DNA of 18,668 bases from contig JBAYMJ010000025.1 of assembly GCA_041663565.1 (NCBI GenBank), positions 1 through 18,668 of the forward strand. Reading direction: 5' to 3'. This document shows positions 12,280-18,668 of the stretch, in pieces (within the stretch, counting starts at the first letter, position 1; each line of letters opens with the position of its first letter). The notes below the pieces were generated by a model. The model made no database searches. It saw only the letters and a list, made by a program, of their open reading frames with translations, and was not told the DNA's origin. A program made the position numbers and the translations under genes. The DNA is from CAINOH01 sp041663565. Lineage in GTDB: Archaea > Micrarchaeota > Micrarchaeia > Norongarragalinales > CAINOH01.

Positions 12280-14466
12280 ATGGCAAGAAAGGAAGCAGTG
12301 GTCGAAAAAGTCAGCGCACTGATGAACAACCGCGCCAACATCCGCAACATGGGCATAGTCGCCCACGTGGACCACGGCAAGACCACCCTTTCGGACACCC
12401 TAGTTGCCCGCGCAGGACTCATCTCACAGGAGCTTGCGGGAGAGCAGCGCGTGCTTGACTACGACGCCCAGGAGCAGGCGCGTGGAATCACCATCAAGGC
12501 AGCAAACATCTCAATCGCATTCTCCTACGAAAAGGAGGATTACCTGATTAACCTCATCGACACTCCCGGACACGTAGACTTCGGCGGCCACGTCACCCGC
12601 GCAATGAGGGCAGTGGATGGAGTAATCCTCGTCGTAGACTGCGTCGAAGGCATCATGCCCCAGACTGAGACTAATCTCCGGCAGGCGCTCAAGGAGCGCG
12701 TCAAGCCCGTTCTTTTCATCAACAAGATTGACCGCTACATCAACGAGCTCAAGCTCTCCAAGGAGAAGATGCAGGAGCGCTTCCTCAAGATCATCATGGC
12801 AGTAAACAAGCTCATCGAGACCTACGGCCCCGAGGAGTTCAAGAAGGAATGGCAGGTCGACGTGATGAAGGGAAGCGTCGCATTCGGAACCGCATTCAAC
12901 AAGTGGGCCATTTCAGGCCCGATTATGAAGCGCAACAACATAAGCTTCCAGACTATGTACGACTGCTGCGTCAAGGGCGACCACGCCCAGCTGCAGAAGA
13001 TTGCACCGCTCGGAGACGTCATCCTGGAGATGGTGGTAAAGAACCTGCCCTCACCCATCGAGTCGCAGAAATACCGCATCCCGGTAATCTGGCACGGCGA
13101 CCAGTCAACAGAGCAGGGAAAAGCCATGATGGAGTGCGACCCCAAGGGCAAGGCCTGCTTCATGGTAACCGCAATCCAGATGGACCCCCACGCAGGAGAA
13201 ATCGCAATCGGAAGGCTCTACTCTGGCCGCATCACCAAGGGAACTGAGCTGTTCCTCGCATCCAAGTTTACTACTGAAAAAGTCCAGCAAGTCGCAGTTT
13301 ACATGGGTCCTGACCGCATCATCGTCGAGGACGCAGTTGCAGGAAACATCGTCGCACTCGTCGGGCTCAAGGAAGTTTATGCAGGAGAGACCGTCTCCGA
13401 AGGCGAGATTGCACCATTCGAGCAAATCAAGCACTACAGCGTGCCAGTTGTCACCAAGTCAATTGAGGCGAAGGACCCGCGCGACTTGGTCAAGCTCATT
13501 GACGCTCTTCGCAAGGTCACCAAGGAGGACCCGACCATCAAGGTTGAAATCAACCAGCAGACCGGAGAGCACCTGATGTCCGGAATGGGAGAGCTCCACC
13601 TGGAGATTATCGAGTACAAAATCAAGAACGAGCGCGGAGTTGACATCGTCACCTCGCCGCCCATCGTCTTGTACAAGGAGACCATCACTGCAGAGGGCCC
13701 GGAGCTTGAAGGCAAGTCGCCAAACAAGCACAACAAGTTCAAGATTTACGTCACTCCACTTGAGCCTTCGGTGATGAAGGCAATAGACGAGGGCGAAGTC
13801 AGCGAAAAGTCAAAGGGCAAGGAAATGATTGAGTCCCTCATCAAGGCGGGATTGCCGCGTGACGAGGCCAAGAAAATCCTCTGCATCTCAGGAGACAACC
13901 TGTTCATCGACGCAACCAAGGGAGTGCAAGGCTTGCTTGACATCAAGGAGCTTTTGCTCCAGGCATTCAGGGAAGCCGTACAGCGCGGGCCTATGGCAAA
14001 GGAAGAGGTCACCGGAGTCAAGGTAATCCTGACTGACGCAACCATCCACGTCGACCCTGCCCACCGCGGGCCTGCACAGGTCATCCCGGCTCTCAAGAGG
14101 CCGATTTACGCCGGAATGCTGATGGCAAAGCCCATTTTGCTTGAGCCCAAGCAGAAGCTCGTAATCAGCGCGCCCAACGACTACCTTTCCAACATCATCA
14201 CGTTGATTAACGGAAGGCGCGGCCAGGTGCTCTCGATTGAGCAGGAAGGCGAGGCTGCGGCAATAGTTGGCAAGGTGCCAGTTGCCGACATGTTCGGCTT
14301 CTCAAACGACATCCGCAGCGCGACCCAGGGCCGCGCGTCGTGGTACTACGACTACTCCGGATACGAGAAGCTCCCCGGCGACTTGCAGGCAAAGATAATC
14401 ACGCAAATCCGCAAGCGCAAGGGAGAGCCGGAAATCGTGCCGACTGCGAAGGACTTCATGGACTAA
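12280..14466 (+). CDS. fusA: Translation elongation factor 2 (aEF-2)
   Basis: This GTPase drives ribosomal translocation. Over 728 residues, typical archaeal length, it shows G1 AHVDHGKT (28-35), the switch I segment DYDAQEQARGITIK (60-73), G3 DTPGH (94-98), G4 NKID (148-151) and the domain IV loop DATIHVDPAHRGPAQVIPA. His595 in that loop (AHRGP) is the position normally modified to diphthamide in archaea and eukaryotes. The ATG follows GGTGATTTGA directly. That ribosome binding site lies in a three-codon frame, ATG GTG ATT TGA (12268-12279), whose stop touches the start codon. It is the last gene of the eL30-EF-2 cluster; EF-1 alpha and uS10, often next in archaea, are absent. Confidence 0.97.
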   Translation: MARKEAVVEKVSALMNNRANIRNMGIVAHVDHGKTTLSDTLVARAGLISQELAGEQRVLDYDAQEQARGITIKAANISIAFSYEKEDYLINLIDTPGHVDFGGHVTRAMRAVDGVILVVDCVEGIMPQTETNLRQALKERVKPVLFINKIDRYINELKLSKEKMQERFLKIIMAVNKLIETYGPEEFKKEWQVDVMKGSVAFGTAFNKWAISGPIMKRNNISFQTMYDCCVKGDHAQLQKIAPLGDVILEMVVKNLPSPIESQKYRIPVIWHGDQSTEQGKAMMECDPKGKACFMVTAIQMDPHAGEIAIGRLYSGRITKGTELFLASKFTTEKVQQVAVYMGPDRIIVEDAVAGNIVALVGLKEVYAGETVSEGEIAPFEQIKHYSVPVVTKSIEAKDPRDLVKLIDALRKVTKEDPTIKVEINQQTGEHLMSGMGELHLEIIEYKIKNERGVDIVTSPPIVLYKETITAEGPELEGKSPNKHNKFKIYVTPLEPSVMKAIDEGEVSEKSKGKEMIESLIKAGLPRDEAKKILCISGDNLFIDATKGVQGLLDIKELLLQAFREAVQRGPMAKEEVTGVKVILTDATIHVDPAHRGPAQVIPALKRPIYAGMLMAKPILLEPKQKLVISAPNDYLSNIITLINGRRGQVLSIEQEGEAAAIVGKVPVADMFGFSNDIRSATQGRASWYYDYSGYEKLPGDLQAKIITQIRKRKGEPEIVPTAKDFMD

Positions 14467-14481
14467 ATCGCTGCAAAGGCG

Positions 14482-14550
14482 GTTTTTCCATTCCCAAATC
14501 TTTTTCTTTTCCCTTTCTTTCATTTTTCAAATTCTTTTTCTATTTTTTCT
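14482..14550 (+). terminator. Poly-T terminator region after EF-2
   Basis: Several T-runs (GTTTTTCC, CTTTTTCTTTTCCCTTTCTTT, CATTTTTC, CTTTTTCTATTTTTTC) fill the gap between EF-2 and the convergent phosphatase gene. Closely spaced T-runs on the sense strand are the usual archaeal termination signal. Confidence 0.7.
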
Positions 14551-15484
14551 AATAATTAGCTACAGCCCTCTTCTCAAACGGGAACTGCCCGTTCGTTGCC
14601 ACAATCGGGCCTGTAGAGAGCGTCCAGTCCGACCCGTCCCAGTTGAAAATCTTGCCCCCTGCTTCCTGCACCAGCAGGGCTCCTGCTGCGACATCCCAGA
14701 CCTGCAGGAACTCGTGGGGATAGGCGTGGTGCGTGCCACGGGCGACGCAAGTCAGGCCGATTACCGCTGAACTGGGCTGGACGATGTCACGGAACTTGGT
14801 CACGTACTTTGAGTAGAACTCGCGGATTGCCTGCTCGCGCTTTGCCGGGTCGTGGGAGAAGCCGGTTGAAATCATCATCTTGGAGAAATCCGGCTCCTCT
14901 GCTGCCACGTGGATACGGCGGGCCTTGGCAAAGATTTCCGAGACGTCGCCGTTTTCGAACAAATAGCCGCCAATCTGCCACTTGGACGGCATCACAAGAA
15001 ACTTTAGCCTCTTGACTAGGCCCGGCTTTGCGAAGGTGTGCGAGTCCGCAAGGTAGGCTCCGTTGTCCTTTGAGGCGAAGAACAGCTCGTTCTTTGCAGG
15101 AAGGTAGATTGCAGCTGCGACAAGCTCGTCGCCGTTTGCAAGCGCAATCGAGATGCCAAAGTCGGAATACTTGCGCGAAAAGTTCGCGGTGCCGTCAATG
15201 GGGTCGATTATCCAGCGCAGGTCCTGCCTGCCGGTCTGGCCTCCTTCCTCGCCCTCAAACCCGGCTTCCGGACAGGCCTTGGAAAGGTACTCGCGGATGA
15301 CTTCCTCCGACTTCTTGTCAGCTATGGTGACCACGCTGTTCTGGTTTTCCTTGGCTATGGCCTCGACCTGCGATTCCGGAAGGTTGTAGTAGTGCATGAC
15401 CTCTTTTCCTGCAAGAAGCGAAGCAATTACTGCGTGCTTCATGTATTCTGCTGGTTCGCGCCCCAAAACGGCGTTGGCTGGCAT
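14549..15484 (-). CDS. Inositol-monophosphatase-family phosphatase (possible IMPase/FBPase)
   Basis: This is a magnesium-dependent, lithium-sensitive-type phosphatase fold. The metal-binding motifs are present: GEEGG (78-82), DPIDGTANF (94-102) and WDVAAGALLVQEAGG (263-277). Archaeal members often act on both inositol-1-phosphate and fructose-1,6-bisphosphate, so it could serve lipid/solute synthesis or gluconeogenesis; sequence alone does not decide. At 311 residues it exceeds the usual 250-270. The extra length lies mainly between the metal motifs (about residues 155-205), plus a short N-terminal extension. ATG 15484 is chosen because GAGGTAATT lies about 4 nt upstream. It is convergent with EF-2 and divergent from the nrd locus. 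Confidence 0.88.
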   Translation of the reverse strand: MPANAVLGREPAEYMKHAVIASLLAGKEVMHYYNLPESQVEAIAKENQNSVVTIADKKSEEVIREYLSKACPEAGFEGEEGGQTGRQDLRWIIDPIDGTANFSRKYSDFGISIALANGDELVAAAIYLPAKNELFFASKDNGAYLADSHTFAKPGLVKRLKFLVMPSKWQIGGYLFENGDVSEIFAKARRIHVAAEEPDFSKMMISTGFSHDPAKREQAIREFYSKYVTKFRDIVQPSSAVIGLTCVARGTHHAYPHEFLQVWDVAAGALLVQEAGGKIFNWDGSDWTLSTGPIVATNGQFPFEKRAVANY

Positions 15485-15520
15485 AAAAATTACCTCGAAA
15501 TCTTAGTCTGGAAGCCACAG

Positions 15521-15530
15521 GATATAAAAC
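15521..15530 (-). promoter_or_regulatory. TATA-like promoter for the phosphatase gene
   Basis: Read on the minus strand this is GTTTTATATC, about 37-46 bp upstream of the ATG at 15484. A start 25 bp downstream would leave a short leader containing GAGGTAATT. Confidence 0.55.
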
Positions 15531-15757
15531 ATTTGAAGAAATCGCCGGATGCGCTAAAGGCGGAAAACAAGAACATTTTTTATTCCAATCGGAATGAAAA
15601 TGCTGTAAATTTTTCGCTACGAAATCCGCAAAATCACGAAAGTTTTTTATATTGATTATCATCAAATAGTTGCTACCGTTTGGGGTTCCGAGGGGGGCTT
15701 GGAGCACAAAGTTTTTCACTCTTTTTGAGTGGTAAAACGGCAAGATTGTCGCAAAAC
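15531..15757. other. A/T-rich intergenic stretch with several small inverted repeats
   Basis: No gene was found here. Inverted repeats visible by eye are ATTCC-aatc-GGAAT (15582-15595), TTTCG-cta-CGAAA (15612-15624), TTGAT-tatc-ATCAA (15652-15665) and CACTC-ttttt-GAGTG (15717-15731), whose arms can extend to 15711 and 15738 with mismatches. A TATA-like TTTTTATATTG lies at 15644-15654. A small RNA or regulator sites are possible, but nothing points to a known family. Confidence 0.35.
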
Positions 15758-15768
15758 CTTTATAAAGG
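15758..15768 (+). promoter_or_regulatory. TATA box for the nrd locus
   Basis: CTTTATAAAGG is a strong archaeal TATA box and predicts a start near 15785-15790, just before the two NrdR-box-like sites. Two further TATA-like sequences (TTTTTTATAATT at 15775-15786, GTTTATACTT at 15825-15834) could be alternatives, and both would also place the sites at the start region. Confidence 0.55.
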
Positions 15769-15806
15769 TAAACTGTTTTTTATAATTCCCAAGAAATTAG
15801 GCAACC

Positions 15807-15822
15807 ATACAACATATAGTGG
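15807..15822 (+). promoter_or_regulatory. Candidate NrdR box 1
   Basis: ATACAACATATAGTGG matches the published bacterial NrdR-box consensus (acaCwAtATaTwGtgt) at 13 of 16 positions by hand comparison. It lies between the TATA box and the NrdR-NrdD start codon, where bound repressor would block transcription. Confidence 0.55.
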
Positions 15823-15838
15823 TTTGTTTATACTTCCC

Positions 15839-15854
15839 ACACAATAGGTGGGAT
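15839..15854 (+). promoter_or_regulatory. Candidate NrdR box 2
   Basis: ACACAATAGGTGGGAT matches the NrdR-box consensus at about 11 of 16 positions, with a perfect left half (ACACAATA). Its start is 32 bp from the start of box 1, close to three helical turns, the spacing expected for paired NrdR boxes. It also lies in a CCCAC / GTGGG inverted repeat (15836-15852). Confidence 0.45.
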
Positions 15855-15949
15855 TTGAGCTGCCTGGCAGGGCGGCGACGGACCCCTCAAAAGCCGTATG
15901 TTGTGTCAGATTCCTTGGGACGACACAATGGGTATGGGGGTTGTTTTTT

Positions 15950-18382
15950 GTGAAATGTCCCAGTTGCAAGAGCGAAGAGACCAAGGTCATTGACAAGCGC
16001 TTCACCGACAACATAGAGGCCAACCGCAGGCGCCGCGAGTGCCTATCCTGCGGCGAGCGCTTCACCACTTACGAACGCATAGAGACAACCCTCAAGGTCA
16101 TCAAGAAGGACGGCAAGAAGGAGGACTTCGATGAGTCCAAAATCATGCGCGGAATCGAGAACGCCGCTGTCAAGAGGCTGTCTGAAAAGCAGATTGACCA
16201 GCTTGTTGACGACATCTCTGCCGAGCTATCAAAGGAGAACCCCTCAGGCGAGGTCCCATCGTCAGTAATCGGCACCAAGGTGCTTGACAAGCTCAAGGCA
16301 GCTGACGAAATCACCTACTTGCGCTTTGCGGCTGTTTACAAGGGCCTCAAGAACGCCCAGGCCCTGCAAAAGGAGGCCCGCAGCCTGCACGAGTACAAGG
16401 GCGGCAAGGTCAAGACTCTCATTTCCAAGATAAAGAAGCGCGACGGCCGCGTGGTGTCCTTTGACCGCGACCGCATCGAAACCGCCATCTTCGCAGCTGC
16501 CAAGGCTACTGGCGCAGGAGACCACGACCTGGCTGAGGAGCTTTCAGACAAGGTGGTTGCAAAGCTCAACTCCGAATACGGCGACGACAAGGTCCCGGAC
16601 GTCGAAGTCATCCAGGACACGGTTGAAAAGACGCTCATCGAAGCCGGCCAGGCCGAGATTTCCAAGTCCTACATACTTTACCGCAACCAGCGCGAGAAGG
16701 AACGCGAGCGCAAGCAGATGTTCATGAACATCAACGACGTCATGGACGGCTACCTTTCCCAGAGCGACTGGCGCACCAAGGAAAACAGCAACACCGACTA
16801 CTCGTTCTCCGGACTGATGCTCCACACAGCCGGGACGGTAATTGCAAACTACGTGCTCAACGAGATGTACCCTTCCGAAGTGGCTGAGGCACACAAGAAG
16901 GGCTACTACCACCTGCACGACCTCTCCTGCGGAGTCGTAGGATACTGCGCCGGATGGTCGCTCAAGAACCTGATTACAATGGGCTTCAACGGAGTTCCGA
17001 ACAAAGTCGACGCTTTGCCTGCCAAGCACCTCGACGTGCTTGTAAACCAGATGGTGAACTTCATCGGCTGCATGCAGATGGAATTCGCCGGAGCGCAGGC
17101 ATTCTCAAGCGTGGACACCCTCTTGGCGCCGTTTGTCAAGCAGGACAAGCTTACTTACAAGCAAGTCAAGCAGGCCATGCAAATCCTGGTCTACTCGCTG
17201 AACGTGCCTTCGCGCTGGGGAAGCCAGATGCCATTCTCCAACATCACATTCGACTGGACTGTTCCCGAGGACATGGCAAACCAGGCAGCTATAATCGGCG
17301 GCGAGCCGATGGAATTCAACTACGGCGACTGCCAGGCCGAAATGGACATGGTCAACAAGGCATTCCTTGAAGTCATGATGAGCGGAGACGCTTCGGGCCG
17401 CATATTCACGTTCCCGATCCCGACTTACAACCTGACCAACGACTTCAACTGGGACTCCGAGAACGCCAACCTGCTCTTCGAGGCAACTGCGCGCTACGGG
17501 ATGCCGTACTTCCAGAACTACATTGGAAGCAGCCTTGACCCGAAAAGCGTGCGCTCGATGTGCTGCAGGCTGAGCCTGGACTTGAACCAGCTGCGCAACA
17601 AGGGCAACGGGATCTTTGGCGCTGGCGAGCAAACCGGCAGCGTCGGAGTAGTTACCATTAACCTCAACCGGCTTGCCTACGAGTCAAGCAACAAGGAAGA
17701 GTTCTTCAAGAAAATCGACCAGTACATGACCCTTGCCAAGGTCTCGCTTGAGATAAAGCGCGAGGTAATTGAACGCAACCTTGCGCAAGGCCTGATGCCC
17801 TACACCAAGAGGTACTTAGGCTCGTTCCACAACCACTTCTCAACCATCGGGCTGTGCGGCATGAACGAGGCTTCGGTTAACCTGCTTGGAAAGAGCATCC
17901 TTGAGCCTGAAGGAAAGGCCTTCGCAATGGAGACTTTGACTTATATGCGCACCAAGCTGGTTGAGTTCCAGAACGAGACCGGGCACCTGTACAACCTTGA
18001 GGCAACACCTGCTGAGAGCGCGTCGTACCGCCTGGCAAAGGCTGACAAGAAGGCGCACCCGGACATATTCACTTCCGGAACGGAAGTGCCTTACCTGACC
18101 AACTCAACTCAGCTGCCAGTTGACGCGACTGACGACGTGATTGAGGCCCTTGAGCACCAGAACGACATCCAGCCGCTTTACAGCGGCGGAACGGTGTTCC
18201 ACGTGTTCATGGGCGAAAAATTAAGCTCTGGTGCTGCGTGCAAGGCGCTTGTGAAAAAGATTGCCTACAACACACGGCTTCCTTACTTTTCAATCACGCC
18301 CACATTCAGCGTGTGCCCCGAACACGGGTACATCGCAGGCGAGCACTTCTCGTGCCCCTGCATGGTAAAGGAGAAAGCTTAG
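15950..18382 (+). CDS. nrdD: NrdR-NrdD fusion: repressor joined to anaerobic ribonucleotide reductase catalytic chain, lacking the glycyl-radical loop
   Basis: This is an 810-residue fusion. Residues 1-45 are a complete NrdR zinc ribbon (Cys3, Cys6, Cys31, Cys34, RRRREC and RFTTYER). Residues about 48-138 are the NrdR ATP-cone (VIKKDGKKEDFD...RFAAVYKGLKN). Residues about 156-246 are a second ATP-cone, the one normal for NrdD. The rest is the class III reductase barrel, which makes deoxyribonucleotides from ribonucleoside triphosphates without oxygen, with the active-site SMCCRLSLD (Cys538-Cys539) and the final zinc-site segment CPEHGYIAGEHFSCPC (789-804). The chain then stops (TAG); the glycyl-radical loop is on the next gene. 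GTG 15950 is chosen because NrdR proteins begin M-K-C-P; the frame is open to a GTG at 15848, but that start overlaps a candidate NrdR box. An activase gene (nrdG) is not in the window. Confidence 0.9.
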   Translation: MKCPSCKSEETKVIDKRFTDNIEANRRRRECLSCGERFTTYERIETTLKVIKKDGKKEDFDESKIMRGIENAAVKRLSEKQIDQLVDDISAELSKENPSGEVPSSVIGTKVLDKLKAADEITYLRFAAVYKGLKNAQALQKEARSLHEYKGGKVKTLISKIKKRDGRVVSFDRDRIETAIFAAAKATGAGDHDLAEELSDKVVAKLNSEYGDDKVPDVEVIQDTVEKTLIEAGQAEISKSYILYRNQREKERERKQMFMNINDVMDGYLSQSDWRTKENSNTDYSFSGLMLHTAGTVIANYVLNEMYPSEVAEAHKKGYYHLHDLSCGVVGYCAGWSLKNLITMGFNGVPNKVDALPAKHLDVLVNQMVNFIGCMQMEFAGAQAFSSVDTLLAPFVKQDKLTYKQVKQAMQILVYSLNVPSRWGSQMPFSNITFDWTVPEDMANQAAIIGGEPMEFNYGDCQAEMDMVNKAFLEVMMSGDASGRIFTFPIPTYNLTNDFNWDSENANLLFEATARYGMPYFQNYIGSSLDPKSVRSMCCRLSLDLNQLRNKGNGIFGAGEQTGSVGVVTINLNRLAYESSNKEEFFKKIDQYMTLAKVSLEIKREVIERNLAQGLMPYTKRYLGSFHNHFSTIGLCGMNEASVNLLGKSILEPEGKAFAMETLTYMRTKLVEFQNETGHLYNLEATPAESASYRLAKADKKAHPDIFTSGTEVPYLTNSTQLPVDATDDVIEALEHQNDIQPLYSGGTVFHVFMGEKLSSGAACKALVKKIAYNTRLPYFSITPTFSVCPEHGYIAGEHFSCPCMVKEKA

Positions 18383-18394
18383 GAGGGATGACAG

Positions 18395-18610
18395 ATGGAC
18401 GAAGAGAAGACCTGCTCGAAGAGATGCGAAGTATACTCACGCGTAGTCGGCTACTACAGGCCAGTTCAGAACTGGAACAACGGAAAGCGCGAGGAATTCA
18501 AGGACCGCTTGGAATACTCCGAACAGATTGCCTTGTCAAAGAAGTTTGAAGGCGGCGCACAGGAAGTCACCATTGCCTGCGAGTGCGCAACTGCTTCCAA
18601 GAAGGCCTAA
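18395..18610 (+). CDS. Separate glycyl-radical domain of anaerobic ribonucleotide reductase
   Basis: This 71-residue protein equals the C-terminus of ordinary NrdD. CEVYSRVVGYYRPVQNWNNGK (11-31) is the glycyl-radical loop, with Gly19 (RVVGYY) the expected radical site, followed by REEFKDRLEY. The extra ~30-residue tail ends VTIACECATASKKA. Cys7 and Cys11 precede the loop and could supply metal ligands. It begins 12 nt after the NrdR-NrdD stop in the same frame (TAG GAG GGA TGA CAG ATG), and GGAGGG spans the stop codon at ideal spacing, so it should be made as its own protein at high, probably coupled, efficiency. It presumably docks on the barrel and is activated by an NrdG-type radical-SAM enzyme. 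Free-standing glycyl-radical domains are known (YfiD for pyruvate formate-lyase), which makes the reading plausible. Confidence 0.88.
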   Translation: MDEEKTCSKRCEVYSRVVGYYRPVQNWNNGKREEFKDRLEYSEQIALSKKFEGGAQEVTIACECATASKKA

Positions 18611-18668
18611 GGCAAAGATAATACGCCGCAAGGGAAAAAAGTAGGGAAGAAAGCAAAGAACGCAAGAA
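18611..18668. other. Window end, no feature seen
   Basis: Purine-rich sequence follows the glycyl-radical gene. No start codon with a convincing binding site or terminator is visible before the window ends. Confidence 0.3.

Noticed and set aside
15848..15949. In-frame GTG at 15848 that would add 34 residues to the NrdR-NrdD fusion
   Set aside because: NrdR proteins start M-K-C-P at the first zinc Cys, which fits GTG 15950. The upstream start lies inside a candidate NrdR box and the added residues look like untranslated leader.
18380..18394. Stop-codon readthrough (pyrrolysine at TAG, selenocysteine at TGA) joining the two nrd reading frames
   Set aside because: Two different stops lie within five codons, and GGAGGG sits at ideal spacing to the ATG at 18395, so independent initiation is much simpler. 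No selenocysteine-type stem was obvious.

Overview
The window is archaeal chromosomal DNA. Four things show this: eL15 followed by the RNase P subunit Rnp3; an eL30 - NusA (two KH domains) - uS12 - uS7 - EF-2 cluster; TATA-like boxes of the TTTAAAG / TTTTTAATAA type; and ribosome binding sites of the GGTGATT / GGTGTT type, complementary to the archaeal 16S rRNA 3' end. Compact proteins, a shortened eL15 tail, a divergent uS12 and GC of roughly 50-55% would suit a small-genome lineage such as Diapherotrites or Micrarchaeota. That placement is a guess; no rRNA gene is present to test it.

Layout. 52-1105: eL15 and Rnp3, an operon on +. 1263-3074: a large, probably secreted and glycosylated surface protein with a tyrosine-rich stretch, a PEGA-like and a carboxypeptidase-regulatory-like domain. 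3077-4811 on -: hisS followed by an unrecognised small gene. 5021-9255 on +: argB-argD-argC-argJ, the acetylated route from glutamate to ornithine, with ArgJ recycling the acetyl group. 9321-10093: two small proteins of unknown function that look like diverged tandem copies. 10121-14466: eL30, NusA, uS12, uS7 and EF-2, preceded by a highly structured leader of about 180 nt. 14549-15484 on -: an inositol-monophosphatase-family enzyme. 15758-18610: an anaerobic ribonucleotide reductase locus.

The most unusual part is the last. One reading frame joins a complete NrdR repressor (zinc ribbon plus ATP-cone) to the N-terminus of NrdD (second ATP-cone plus catalytic barrel). The NrdD chain stops just before the glycyl-radical loop. 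That loop is encoded by a separate 71-codon gene, 12 nt downstream and in the same frame, with its own strong ribosome binding site. Upstream of the fusion lie two 16-bp sequences resembling NrdR boxes, exactly 32 bp apart. Together this suggests a self-regulating repressor-enzyme fusion whose radical-bearing domain is a detachable subunit. A second point of interest is the eL30 leader, which contains a hairpin with three consecutive G/A mismatches; eL30 belongs to the family that recognises tandem G/A pairs in kink-turn RNA.

No tRNA, rRNA, CRISPR array, insertion sequence or integrase was seen.
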